Assembly (NCBI RefSeq): GCF_000817735.3
Contig: NZ_JTJC03000017.1
Span: 124,001-188,000, forward strand
Length of the DNA: 64,000 nt
From: Scytonema millei VB511283
GTDB taxonomy: Bacteria; Cyanobacteriota; Cyanobacteriia; Cyanobacteriales; Chroococcidiopsidaceae
Reading direction: 5' to 3'
Part shown: positions 35,620 to 44,378 of the stretch, one piece after another
Position numbering within the stretch: the first letter of the stretch is position 1
Layout of the letters: the number at the start of each line of letters is the position of its first letter
Made by a program: the position numbers and the translations under genes
The notes under the pieces: model-generated
What the model saw: only the letters and a program-made list of their open reading frames with translations
What the model was told of the DNA's origin: nothing
Databases searched by the model: none

Positions 35620-36912
35620 TCATTGATTCACTCTGTTATTTTTAGGAATCAGAAATTTACTCAAAATAAAATAGGCGATCGCAGCTGCAATAATGCCATT
35701 AATGGGCTTGATACCGGGAGAGAAGTAGGCGACTGCACTTGCTAACACGTAAGCAATAATTCCCGCCCAATTGAATGCAGGTTGTTTTTCGGCGAGTGCA
35801 GGGAACTGTCCTTTGTGATGCAGCCAGTAATCTGCCATTATCACCCCACCAATGGGAGGAATAAACGTTCCTAGTAAGATCAGGTAGGGTACGAGTAAAT
35901 TGTAAATTCCGCCCCAGGCTAATACTAAAGCAACAGTCGCCCCACCCAAAACGAAAGCCGTCCGTTTGTTAGTACGGAACATATGCGCGCCTGCAACGGA
36001 GAATGCATAGATGGTGTTGTCTTGAGTCGTCCACATATTCAAGAACAACAGCACCAAACCCCAAAATAGCAATCCTTGCTGCGCCATGACTTGTACGATG
36101 TCTTCATTACCGTAAACCAGAGCGCAGAATGCACCGCTAAATATGAGTAAGCCGTTGGCAAAGAAAAAGGCAGTGAGGGTGCTGACCCATGCAGTACGTC
36201 CTGAATTGGCAAATCGACTCCAGTTAGTAGCTTGAGTTCCGCCTGAAATAAACGTCCCGACAATAATAGTAATGGCTTCACCAATTGGCATTGGTTCTTT
36301 AGGGACGATCGCCTGCAACCCTGCAAACCCTCCTACCTTTGTCGCGGCGATCGCCAAACTCCAAACCATTAAAATTAACATTGCTGGGACGGCAATTCGA
36401 CTCAGCCAGTCCATTGCTCGATAGCCAATATACGCTGTAGAACAGAAGAAATAAGTAAAAAATAGAATAATCAGCCAATTCCAGCCAGCCGGAACGCCTA
36501 AAAGCTTATTTGCTAACTCTGCCATTAGTGCCGATCCCCAAGCATACCAGCCAATTTGGGTAAAACCAAGCAGAAAATCGACCCAACGAGAACCCACATT
36601 GCCAAAGCTGAAGCGCGACATCAAAACCGTACTCAGTCCCGTCTTGGCTGAAATATAAGCCAGTAGACTCGCATAAATGCCTAAAATTAAATTACCGACA
36701 ACAATCAGCGAGACGAGATCGGGGAAAAATCGAAACGATGGACCTACCCTACCCCCAGCAAATAGCGTACCTGAGTATAAGGTAAAACCCATCAGCAAGG
36801 GAGCTAAAGACCAAATTGATTTGCGTGCTGATATAGGGACAGCACTCAGGGGATAATCTTCACTCACTGGCGATCGCGCTACGACTTGCTGTTCTTCTGA
36901 CGTGCTACTCAT
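35620..36912 (-). CDS. NCS1-family nucleobase permease (cytosine permease-like)
   Basis: Secondary transporter of 430 residues with about twelve hydrophobic segments. The N-terminal VPISARKSIWSLAPLLMGFT, GRVGPSFRFFPDLVSLIVVG and SRFSFGNVGSRWVDFLLGFT match NCS1 proteins of the CodB branch. A later block is FISGGTQATNWSRFANSGRT and MWTTQDNTIYAFSVAG. The substrate is probably a purine, pyrimidine or related heterocycle taken up with H+ or Na+. No deaminase or catabolic gene is adjacent, so the substrate remains open. Confidence 0.87.
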   Translation of the reverse strand: MSSTSEEQQVVARSPVSEDYPLSAVPISARKSIWSLAPLLMGFTLYSGTLFAGGRVGPSFRFFPDLVSLIVVGNLILGIYASLLAYISAKTGLSTVLMSRFSFGNVGSRWVDFLLGFTQIGWYAWGSALMAELANKLLGVPAGWNWLIILFFTYFFCSTAYIGYRAMDWLSRIAVPAMLILMVWSLAIAATKVGGFAGLQAIVPKEPMPIGEAITIIVGTFISGGTQATNWSRFANSGRTAWVSTLTAFFFANGLLIFSGAFCALVYGNEDIVQVMAQQGLLFWGLVLLFLNMWTTQDNTIYAFSVAGAHMFRTNKRTAFVLGGATVALVLAWGGIYNLLVPYLILLGTFIPPIGGVIMADYWLHHKGQFPALAEKQPAFNWAGIIAYVLASAVAYFSPGIKPINGIIAAAIAYFILSKFLIPKNNRVNQ

Positions 36913-37351
36913 ACTCAGGCTAATAAAAGGTTGAAATTATTCTCAGGGCGATCGCGATCGAGTAAATGTATCATAGTTAACACGATCTGCGCCGAATTTT
37001 GCGTTACTAGCCTATCGAACTGTAGCGATATGACTGCATAAATTAATATCGTAACTACAACATATAGCCGACCGAAAAGATCGGAAATTGCCGAAAATCT
37101 TACCTTGAGAAGATGCGCGATCGCCTAAATCTAGCTTTGCATAGGTTAATAGTTGTAGCTGCTAAAAGAGATAGGTGATAAGGCAGATGGTAGAAGGCAG
37201 AAAGGAAAAGCGATCTTTATATTTTGCCCTTCTAGCTAACAAAAGTATTATAAAATACAAAACTCTTATTTTTGACTTTTAGCTTTTAACTTTTGACTTT
37301 ATTCTTATTTTTGACTTTTAGCTTTTAACTTTTGACTTTTTCACAGGAACC
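36913..37351. other. Divergent intergenic region between NCS1 permease and aconitase
   Basis: About 440 bases carrying promoters for both neighbours. A TATAAAAT-type hexamer at about 37249 could be an aconitase -10 element. The right end is occupied by a duplicated heptamer block. No RNA gene or ORF was seen. Confidence 0.5.
37264..37340. repeat. Tandem 39-bp duplication of TTTTGAC-type heptamers
   Basis: A block of TCTTATTTTTGAC, TTTTAGC, TTTTAAC and TTTTGAC units occurs twice in direct tandem, about 39 bp apart. It ends a few bases before the CAGGAACC ribosome-binding site of the aconitase, so it lies in the 5' leader of that mRNA. Confidence 0.85.
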
Positions 37352-39391
37352 ATGATGCCAATGAACGTCACTCAAAAGCTGATCCAGTCTCATTTAGTCT
37401 CGGGAAAAATGATTCCAGGGCAGGAGATTGGAATCAAAATCGATCAGTCTCTGACCCAAGATGCTACGGGTACGATGGTAATGTTGGAGTTGGAAGCTTT
37501 GGGAATCGATCGCGTTAAAACCGAACTTTCCGCCCAATATGTAGATCACAATTTATTACAGACAGATTATAAAAACGCCGACGATCATTTATTTCTGCGT
37601 TCTGCCTGTCAGCGATTTGGTATTTGGTACAGTCGCCCTGGAAACGGTGTCAGTCATCCCGTCCACATGGAACGATTCGGTATTCCTGGGAAAACTCTGA
37701 TCGGTTCCGACAGCCACACCCCCGCCGCTGGTTCTTTGGGAATGTTAGCTTTTGGCGCGGGTGGAATTGATGTAGCAATGGCGATGGCAGGGGAACCGAT
37801 GTATCTCAAAATGCCGAAAGTCTTGGGCGTGAAACTAACTGGACAGTTGCCTGACTGGGTAAGCGCCAAAGATGTCGTGCTGGAGATGCTGCGGCGCTAC
37901 GATGTCCACGGCTGTCGCAATACAATTATCGAGTACTACGGATCGGGGCTGGAAAACTTGAGTGCAATGGATCGGCACGTTATTGCCAACATGGGTACGG
38001 AGATGGGGGCGACAACGACGGTATTTCCATCCGATGCCGAGGTAAAACGGTTTTTAGCTTCCCAAGGACGGGGTGAAGATTGGGTAGAACTAATCGCCGA
38101 TGCTGCCGCAGAATACGACCTTCATGACGAAATTAATTTATCTGAATTAGTCCCTTTAATTGCTTGTCCCAGCAGTCCTGGGAATGTTGTCCCCGTGCGA
38201 GACGTGCAAGGCAGATCGGTACAGCAAGTGGTAATTGGTTCTTCCGCAAATCCAGGCATACGAGATTTTTGGATTGTGAGTCAAATTGTCAAAGGTAAAG
38301 CAGCAAGCGATCGCGTTTCCTTTGACGTTAATCCTACCTCGCGCCAGGGAATCGAGAATTTGGCTGCGATGGGAACGGCTTTCTTAGATCTGATCCACGC
38401 TGGGGCGCGGTTTCATCAAGCGGGTTGTCTCGGTTGTATCGGTATGGGACAAGCCCCCGCCTCGAATCAAATTTCTTTACGCACGTTTCCCCGCAATTTT
38501 CCTGGGCGATCTGGAACTGCTGACGACAAAGTATATTTGTGTAGCCCTGAAACAGCAGCAGCAGCGGCTTTGACGGGGGTAATTACAGATCCGCGAGATT
38601 TAGAACAAATCTACGGCATGAATTATCCCCAATTTGTTGCCCCAGAAAAAGAGATGATTAATACAGAAATGCTCGTTCCACCTCCTACAGATGGAAGCCA
38701 AATTCAGTTAGAAAAAGGACCAAATATTAAATCTTTACCAGATTTTCCAGAGTTACCCAATCGGGTTACTGCTCCCGTTTTGCTTAAAGTTGGTAACAAT
38801 ATTTCTACAGATGAAATTATGCCAGCAGGGGCGCGAGTTTTACCATTTCGTAGTAATATTCCTGGAATTAGTCAGTTTGTCTACTATATGGTAGATGAAA
38901 CTTTTGCGGAGCGAGCTAAAGTTGCTCAGAAAGAATATAGCGGTCATGTCATTGTTGCAGGCGACAACTACGCCCAAGGTTCGAGTCGAGAACACGCCGC
39001 GATCGCACCCAAATATTTAGGACAAGTAGCGGTGTTAGCTAAGTCTTACGCTCGAATTGGGTGGCAAAATTTAGTTAATTTCGGCATTATGCCGCTAGAA
39101 TTTGTCAATCCTGATGATTACAATACTATCGATCGCGATGATGAAATTGAAATTGTAGGAATGCGCGATGCCTTAACTGCTGGACAACCAATTGTGGCGA
39201 AAAACAAGACAAAAAACCTTGTTTATGAAATGACTCATAGCATTAGCCCGCGTCAAATTAATATCCTTCTACATGGAGGTACGATTAATGAGTTTAGGGA
39301 AAAATTGAGCGATCGACAAGATTTAAGCGAAGATCCTAGTATTTCTGCCAAGCAAGAATCTTTTGCCGATAAACAGGATGTATTGGGGTAG
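37352..39391 (+). CDS. Aconitate hydratase, short Aquifex-type
   Basis: 4Fe-4S hydro-lyase of 679 residues. The iron-sulfur cysteines are in QAGCLGCIGMGQAP at about 356-362, with a third cysteine earlier. The substrate-site motifs are GSDSHTPAAGSLG at about 115, GSSANPGIRDFW, and, in the swivel domain, GDNYAQGSSREHAAIAPKYL. Length and arrangement match the putative Aquifex-type aconitases rather than the larger AcnA or the AcnB that cyanobacteria usually use in the citrate branch. A homoaconitase-like role is possible. ATG 37352 follows AGGAACC. Confidence 0.88.
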   Translation: MMPMNVTQKLIQSHLVSGKMIPGQEIGIKIDQSLTQDATGTMVMLELEALGIDRVKTELSAQYVDHNLLQTDYKNADDHLFLRSACQRFGIWYSRPGNGVSHPVHMERFGIPGKTLIGSDSHTPAAGSLGMLAFGAGGIDVAMAMAGEPMYLKMPKVLGVKLTGQLPDWVSAKDVVLEMLRRYDVHGCRNTIIEYYGSGLENLSAMDRHVIANMGTEMGATTTVFPSDAEVKRFLASQGRGEDWVELIADAAAEYDLHDEINLSELVPLIACPSSPGNVVPVRDVQGRSVQQVVIGSSANPGIRDFWIVSQIVKGKAASDRVSFDVNPTSRQGIENLAAMGTAFLDLIHAGARFHQAGCLGCIGMGQAPASNQISLRTFPRNFPGRSGTADDKVYLCSPETAAAAALTGVITDPRDLEQIYGMNYPQFVAPEKEMINTEMLVPPPTDGSQIQLEKGPNIKSLPDFPELPNRVTAPVLLKVGNNISTDEIMPAGARVLPFRSNIPGISQFVYYMVDETFAERAKVAQKEYSGHVIVAGDNYAQGSSREHAAIAPKYLGQVAVLAKSYARIGWQNLVNFGIMPLEFVNPDDYNTIDRDDEIEIVGMRDALTAGQPIVAKNKTKNLVYEMTHSISPRQINILLHGGTINEFREKLSDRQDLSEDPSISAKQESFADKQDVLG

Positions 39392-39429
39392 TTGGTAGTT
39401 GGTAGTTGGTAGTTGGTAGTTGGTAGTTA
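39388..39429. repeat. Heptamer tandem repeat TAGTTGG
   Basis: Six TAGTTGG/GGTAGTT units begin at the aconitase stop codon (TAG at 39389-39391); the stop is effectively part of the array. Confidence 0.85.
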
Positions 39430-39567
39430 ACTCTTCTCGCCGTTCGATCTCATTCCATTTACCGATCGCTATTTATAACTGTTGGAGGAGATGGCAATCA
39501 AAACTTCTGTGACAGACTACGGAATAATTCAGTAAAAAAATCTTGCCCGACCGTTAGGAGACAGATT

Positions 39568-39918
39568 ATGGGTATAGGCGATTTTTTTAAAAACATTCCT
39601 GGTGTAGGCGATCGCAGACGAGATGACGATCGAGATCATCGCGATCGCAATGACGACGACGATCGCAGATATCGCCATCGTGACGAAGATGAGGACGACG
39701 ATCGCGAGTATAGATATCGTTCGCGGGTAGAAGAAGAACGAGAATATAGAGATCGGTACGACGAAGAGGATGAAGACGACAACGATCGCAAATACAGGAG
39801 GCGCGATCGCGGCGATGACGATGACGATCGAGAGTATAGAAGTCGCAGTCGCGATGACGATGACGAGGATCGGGAATATCGATCCCGCGATCGCGATGAC
39901 GATGACGATGATGATTAA
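39568..39918 (+). CDS. Asp/Arg-rich low-complexity protein with IGDFFKNIPG N-terminus
   Basis: Protein of 116 residues. A short ordered-looking N-terminus (MGIGDFFKNIPGVGDRR) is followed by about 100 residues made almost only of D, R, E and Y in units like DDDREYRSR. The same N-terminus and unit occur in the protein at 41596-41832, so both ORFs are real and paralogous. A ribosome-binding site (TTAGGAGACAG) precedes the ATG. The chain should be a disordered polyampholyte with tyrosines at regular spacing. At DNA level the units contain GATCGC/HIP1 cores. Function unknown; not a recognised domain. Confidence 0.75.
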   Translation: MGIGDFFKNIPGVGDRRRDDDRDHRDRNDDDDRRYRHRDEDEDDDREYRYRSRVEEEREYRDRYDEEDEDDNDRKYRRRDRGDDDDDREYRSRSRDDDDEDREYRSRDRDDDDDDD

Positions 39919-39921
39919 TTA

Positions 39922-41185
39922 TCAACCAACTAGCGATCGCCCCATCCTTTCCTGTTGAAGGCTATTTGTCTCTGGCATTAGTAACCAAAAGCAGGCGAGG
40001 GCAACAGTGGCGATCGCTGCTAAGGTGAGGAAACCTGCATTGTACCCCGCCTCTTGCACTACAAAACCCGTAAGTAAATTACTCAGGGAAGCCCCAATTC
40101 CTACAGCAGTACTAATTGCACCTTGAGTCAGGTTAAAACGACCAGTCCCTTTAGTTAAATCTGCAACTATCAACACAGATAGGACTCCAAAGATACCAGC
40201 GCCAATTCCATCTAAAATTTGTACGGAGACGAGAAAAAAGGGATTATCGCTAAAGGTGTAGAGTACGCCCCGAATTGGCAAAATAGCAAAGCCTAACAAG
40301 AAGACTGGTTTGCGTCCTGCGTGGGCTAAACTTCCTGCCCAAGCCGACACGGGAATCATTACCAACTGCGCCACAATGATGCAAGCAGACATATATAAAG
40401 AAGCCCCTGTAGCCTTACCGTCTGCAAGTCTTTGTCCGACAAGGGGTAACATCGCTGCGTTAGCAAAGTGAAATAGCACGGCAGAAACGGCAAAGATTAG
40501 GATGCGACGATCCCTTAAGATTTGACCGATGCCAGAAATATGCGATCGCTTTTCCTGTCCCTCTTCATCTTGCCTATCTTTTGCAGCCCTTGCCAAGTCG
40601 GGATCGATGTCTCGATTGCGAATTTGGAGTAGGGAAATTGCACTCGCGATCGCCATGACTGCGACGAGAACAAAGATTCCTTCTCTGGCGACGAAATGAC
40701 CAATAGTACCCGCCAAAGCTGCCGCAGCAACATTTCCAGCATGATTGAAAGCCTCGTTGCGACCGATCCGATGGTCTAGTTTGTTATATCCGACGATTCC
40801 TAGCGTAATTGCTGCTATAGCTGGGGGAAAAATGGCGGCTGCTACACCAATTAAAGCTTGTGCCGAGACGACTGTAGGTAGTGTTGGTGACAGCACCATG
40901 CCGATGCAACCTACCGCAACTAGCACAGCCAGCCGCCACCACAACTAACAAGCGTTTTTGTCGCAGGCGATCGACCACAGCACCTGCTGGGGTTTGGGCG
41001 ACAACTGTTGCAATTCCCATAGCAGACATGGCAATGCCGATATTGGCTGGATTCCATTTATGGGAAGCTTGCAAGTAGATGGCTAAGTATGGACCGACTC
41101 CATCCCGCACGTCAGCAAGGAAAAAATTGAGTCGGTCGAGCGATCGCAAACTTTTCTTCGACGAACCAAGATAGTTTTTAGACAT
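39922..41185 (-). pseudogene. MFS transporter gene with a 4-bp duplication frameshift
   Basis: Major facilitator superfamily transporter of about 420 residues in two frames. The first part (MSKNYLGSSKK to PAGAVVDRLRQKRLLVVVAA) contains helix 1 and the loop 2-3 motif. The second part starts in the next frame at LAVLVAVGCIGMVL and runs to the C-terminus at 39922 with the remaining helices. At the joint, AGCC occurs twice in tandem (40927-40930 and 40931-40934). Deleting one copy restores LLVVVAAVLVAVGCIG. Either a recent natural frameshift or a sequencing error. Substrate unknown. It lies between the two Asp/Arg-rich genes, its stop 3 bp from the first. Confidence 0.82.
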
Positions 41186-41595
41186 AGGATTGCAGCCCTT
41201 TATCAGGAGAAAAAGGGATTTAATCTATTTATTAAGATAGATTACAGATTAAGCCAAACGGTTGAATTCAAAAATCTACTCTAAGATATAGGCTTGTTGT
41301 TACTTTGCGCAATTTGTAAATATAAAAAAGGAAATTTGCCAATCAACTCCAACACCCACAAGCCTTTTCACCACAAGCAATAGATGTTTTTTAGGAGGGC
41401 GGATAATTTCTGCACTACGCTTGAGATTCATAAGTTAAATATGAGTAAGATATACGAATACATCCTCTCTATTTATAAGTCTTATCTCTATAAGTCCAAA
41501 TCGATGAATCTGTCGCTTTGTCGTTAAAAATTCTTTTGATTCGATCGAGACAAGTTGTTAGAAAATACTCTTAATCGATCTCCCAAGGAGTTATT
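41186..41595. other. Divergent intergenic region, MFS gene and second Asp/Arg-rich gene
   Basis: About 410 AT-rich bases. They hold the promoters of the MFS gene and of the charged-repeat gene. No ORF, strong palindrome or RNA gene was recognised. Confidence 0.5.
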
Positions 41596-41832
41596 ATGGA
41601 GATAGGCGATTTTCTCAAAAATATTCCTGGTTTTCCGCAAGATCGTCGCGATGGCGATGACGATCGCAGATATAGAGACGACGGTGATGATGACGATCGC
41701 AGGTATAGAAGCCGCGATGGCGATGACGATCGCAGATATAGAGACGACGATGATGACGATGACGATCGCAGGTATAGAAGCCGTAAACGCGATGACGATG
41801 ATGATGATGACGACGATGACGATGATGACTAA
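41596..41832 (+). CDS. Asp/Arg-rich low-complexity protein, second paralogue
   Basis: Protein of 78 residues with N-terminus MEIGDFLKNIPGFPQDRR, clearly homologous to the protein at 39568-39918. It is followed by DDDRRYRDD and DDDDRRYRSR units and ends in a run of more than ten aspartates. The ATG follows CCAAGGAGTTATT, a strong ribosome-binding site. Repeats are DNA-level units around GACGATCGCAG. It is probably intrinsically disordered and strongly acidic at the tail, so metal or protein binding is conceivable. No known family. Confidence 0.75.
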   Translation: MEIGDFLKNIPGFPQDRRDGDDDRRYRDDGDDDDRRYRSRDGDDDRRYRDDDDDDDDRRYRSRKRDDDDDDDDDDDDD

Positions 41833-42000
41833 AACCGTCGTCTTGAGCTAGATTGCAGCACCATTTTTGCTTAGAATGAACCAAGTAAGGCTTCGTTTGG
41901 CGTTAGCTTCCCAGTTAGCGCCATTTTTGTCGCTCTAAACTATTGCATATCTAATTTTGCACCATGCAATTAACCAGCATCAGATATACTGTGTCTCAGC

Positions 42001-42033
42001 TTTTTGACTTTTGACTTTTCACTTTTGACTTTC
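42001..42033. repeat. Heptamer tandem repeat TTTTGAC upstream of acyP
   Basis: Four TTTTGAC/TTTTCAC units end 2 bp before the acylphosphatase ATG, leaving no room for a normal Shine-Dalgarno sequence. Confidence 0.8.
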
Positions 42034-42035
42034 TA

Positions 42036-42314
42036 ATGCAAGATCGACTTCGCGCCCATGTATTCGTTTCTGGTAGAGTCCAAGGAGTGGGCTACCGCAT
42101 GTCAACTGCCCAGATGGCTGTTGAGATGGGGTTGCATGGCTGGGTACGCAATCTACCTGATGGGAGAGTAGAAGCCGTATTTGAAGGAACGAGAGAATTG
42201 GTAGCAGAGGCGATCGCGTGGTGTCGTCAGGGAAACCCGCCTGCTGTTGTTAAAGACGTGGCGGTTGAGTACGAGACACCAGAAGGGTTACACAAGTTTG
42301 AGATCCGACGTTGA
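42036..42314 (+). CDS. acyP: Acylphosphatase
   Basis: Small enzyme of 92 residues that hydrolyses carboxyl-phosphate bonds. The signature [14 protein letters not shown] holds the phosphate-binding arginine. The catalytic asparagine is in [19 protein letters not shown]. Length is typical of the family. The start codon directly follows a heptamer array with no clear Shine-Dalgarno, so translation may be leader-independent or weak. A toxin-antitoxin pair follows. Confidence 0.93.
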   Translation: MQDRLRAHVFVSGRVQGVGYRMSTAQMAVEMGLHGWVRNLPDGRVEAVFEGTRELVAEAIAWCRQGNPPAVVKDVAVEYETPEGLHKFEIRR

Positions 42315-42378
42315 GTTAATGCACTCGTCATATAGATATAATGGCTTTGCTAGGTACGCTCACTCGAACAGATACGGA

Positions 42379-42630
42379 ATGGTTTCACTCACTTTGCTGG
42401 AAATTGAGCGCTCGATCTATGCTTTGCCACCTGAAGAACAGTTGTGGCTGTTGGAGCGAATTGCCCGTCACTTACGAGAACAGACAAATTCCACTACACA
42501 ACCCTCAAATCATCAAAACAGGCTAGAAGAATTGTCTGCTATGGCTTGCGATCCACAGATCGAAGCTGAACTTGTCGCCATTAACAAGGAATTTGCTATG
42601 ACTGAAATGGACGGATTGACAAGTTTGTGA
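42379..42630 (+). CDS. Antitoxin of a PemK/MazF module
   Basis: Small protein of 83 residues preceding a MazF-type toxin and overlapping it by 4 bp (GTGA). It begins MVSLTLLEIERSIYALPPEE and contains LWLLERIARHLREQ, a helical segment resembling cyanobacterial antitoxins of this arrangement. The C-terminus (INKEFAMTEMDGLTSL) would be the toxin-binding tail. ATG 42379 is preferred, though the frame is open further upstream to an ATG at 42319. No classical AbrB-type MazE domain is obvious. Confidence 0.7.
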   Translation: MVSLTLLEIERSIYALPPEEQLWLLERIARHLREQTNSTTQPSNHQNRLEELSAMACDPQIEAELVAINKEFAMTEMDGLTSL

Positions 42631-42974
42631 GTATTGAGCGGGGACAGATTTACTTTGTCAACCTTAACCCAGTCCAGGGAAGAGAAAAGGCAGGAGAAAG
42701 ACCCATATTAGTACTATCTGTTAATGAGATTAACAGGTTGCCTCTAGTAATAACTGTGGTTATTGGCACAAAAGGAGCTAATATTCGCCGCGACTACTTG
42801 ACCAATGTGCGCGTTTCCCCTGACGAGAGCGGACTGCCGATGGAAACAGTGTTTCTGTGTTTTCAAATCCGTTCTTTAGATCCCAAGCGTTTTTCTAGCG
42901 AACCATCTGGTCAGCTTTCAGAAGCAAAGATGCTACAAGTAGAGGCAGCCGTGCGCTACTGTTTAGGTTTATGA
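42627..42974 (+). CDS. PemK/MazF-family mRNA-cleaving toxin
   Basis: Endoribonuclease toxin of 115 residues. The N-terminal IERGQIYFVNLNPVQGREKA then GERPILVLSVNEIN is the PemK/MazF core, and the C-terminal block is MLQVEAAVRYCLGL. The start is GTG at 42627, overlapping the antitoxin stop. The tight overlap is typical of type II modules. The cleavage sequence cannot be told from the protein. Confidence 0.88.
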   Translation: MSIERGQIYFVNLNPVQGREKAGERPILVLSVNEINRLPLVITVVIGTKGANIRRDYLTNVRVSPDESGLPMETVFLCFQIRSLDPKRFSSEPSGQLSEAKMLQVEAAVRYCLGL

Positions 42975-43150
42975 CAGGTCATGACAACGATGTGGAAATC
43001 GCGATCGCGCCTGGTGTAGTCTTTTTTAGACCATCTAGAACGCTTAGGGGAATTTTTCTGTCAAATTGTTTCATCTGCCTCTATTTAGAAAATACTATAC
43101 TGAATATTGGTTTTATCTGTAGTCGTTCTTCAAAATAGGTAATCTTTACT

Positions 43151-44221
43151 ATGCACGATCGTATTGCCGATATCCGTATTGATAATTCACATATCTTAAT
43201 AACTCCGAAAGAACTAAAAACGAAGTTACCCTTAACGGAAAAAGCAGAAAAAACTGTTCTCCGCTTTCGGAAAGAATTAGAAAATATATTAGATGGTATA
43301 GATAATAGAAAGTTTATTGTAGTTGGTCCCTGTTCTATTCATGATGTCGCAGCAGCAGAAGAGTATGCGAGGAGATTGAAGAATTTAGCAGACAAAGTTC
43401 AAGATAAATTACTACTGATTATGCGCGTGTATTTTGAGAAACCCCGCACGACAGTAGGATGGAAAGGATTGATTAACGACCCCGATATGGATGATTCTTT
43501 CCATATTGAAAAAGGTCTGCATTTAGCACGTAGTCTATCATTAAAGCTGGCAGAAATGGGCATTCCTGCGGCAACAGAGGCACTCGATCCAATCGTACCG
43601 CAGTATATTAGCGAACTCATGTCCTGGGCGGCGATCGGTGCGAGAACAACTGAATCGCAAACTCACCGAGAAATTGCTAGCGGGCTATCGATGCCAGTAG
43701 GATTTAAGAATGGGACTGATGGTGGAATTCAAGTTGCTCTCAATGCCCTCCATGCAGCAAGTACACCTCATAATTTTCTAGGTATCGATCAAAGAGGAAG
43801 AGTGAGCGTTTTTAAAACTAAAGGAAACGCTTACGGTCATATTATTTTACGCGGTGGTGGTGGCAAGCCTAATTACGATACTGCCCACGTTAAGAAAGTA
43901 GAAGAAAAGTTAAAAGAGGCAGGTTTACCTCCACGAATTGTTATCGATTGCAGCCACGGTAACTCGAATAAAAACTACAAATTACAAACTGTAGCTTTTA
44001 ACGATGCGATCGCGCAAGTTGTAGAGGGAAATACATCAATTCTAGGGATGATGTTAGAATCTCATTTATATGAAGGTCATCAGTCTATTCCTTGCGATTT
44101 GTCAAAATTGAAATATGGTATTTCGGTGACAGATCAATGTATCGGTTGGGAAGAAACTGAGGAAGTCATTTTGGCTGCTCATGAGAAATTGAGTAAGGAG
44201 GCGATCGCAGTAGGTGGTTGA
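43151..44221 (+). CDS. 3-deoxy-7-phosphoheptulonate synthase, class I
   Basis: First enzyme of the shikimate pathway, condensing phosphoenolpyruvate with erythrose 4-phosphate; 356 residues. Motifs are FIVVGPCSIHDVAAAEEYA, MRVYFEKPRTTVGWKGLIND, WAAIGARTTESQTHRE, PVGFKNGTDG and VIDCSHGNSNKNY. The long N-terminal extension before the barrel is the regulatory segment of AroF/AroG/AroH-type enzymes, so aromatic-amino-acid feedback is likely, but which one is not readable. The stop codon abuts a GATCCCCCC repeat. Confidence 0.94.
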   Translation: MHDRIADIRIDNSHILITPKELKTKLPLTEKAEKTVLRFRKELENILDGIDNRKFIVVGPCSIHDVAAAEEYARRLKNLADKVQDKLLLIMRVYFEKPRTTVGWKGLINDPDMDDSFHIEKGLHLARSLSLKLAEMGIPAATEALDPIVPQYISELMSWAAIGARTTESQTHREIASGLSMPVGFKNGTDGGIQVALNALHAASTPHNFLGIDQRGRVSVFKTKGNAYGHIILRGGGGKPNYDTAHVKKVEEKLKEAGLPPRIVIDCSHGNSNKNYKLQTVAFNDAIAQVVEGNTSILGMMLESHLYEGHQSIPCDLSKLKYGISVTDQCIGWEETEEVILAAHEKLSKEAIAVGG

Positions 44222-44253
44222 GATCCCCCCAACCCCCCTTTTTAAGGGGGGCT
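44222..44253. repeat. GATCCCCCC-family half repeat
   Basis: GATCCCCCCAACCCCCC then TTTTTAAGGGGGG, starting at the base after the DAHP synthase stop codon. It can form a hairpin and may end that transcript. Same family as 6279-6344. Confidence 0.8.
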
Positions 44254-44280
44254 AAAGATATTTCCAATATTCCTTAGAAA

Positions 44281-44310
44281 TGTAGAGACGTTATATGTAA
44301 TGTCTCTACA
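44281..44310. repeat. TGTAGAGACG palindrome
   Basis: TGTAGAGACG and TGTCTCTACA arms around a 10-base centre, 28 bp after the preceding repeat. Related copies lie at 55185-55213 and 61344-61367. Confidence 0.8.
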
Positions 44311-44378
44311 GTGAAATTACCGATCGCTTCCTCACTAATTAACAGTTATATTCAGAGTCAAAAAATTGCTCACTCCCA

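Noticed and set aside
37264-37340. Regular repeats upstream of the aconitase considered as a CRISPR array
   Set aside because: Units are 7 bp without unique spacers; it is a duplicated heptamer block like many others in the window.
39587-39925. His/Arg-rich frame on the minus strand opposite the Asp/Arg-rich gene
   Set aside because: It is the complement of the GATCGC-rich repeat. The plus-strand frame has the ribosome-binding site and a paralogue with the same N-terminus.
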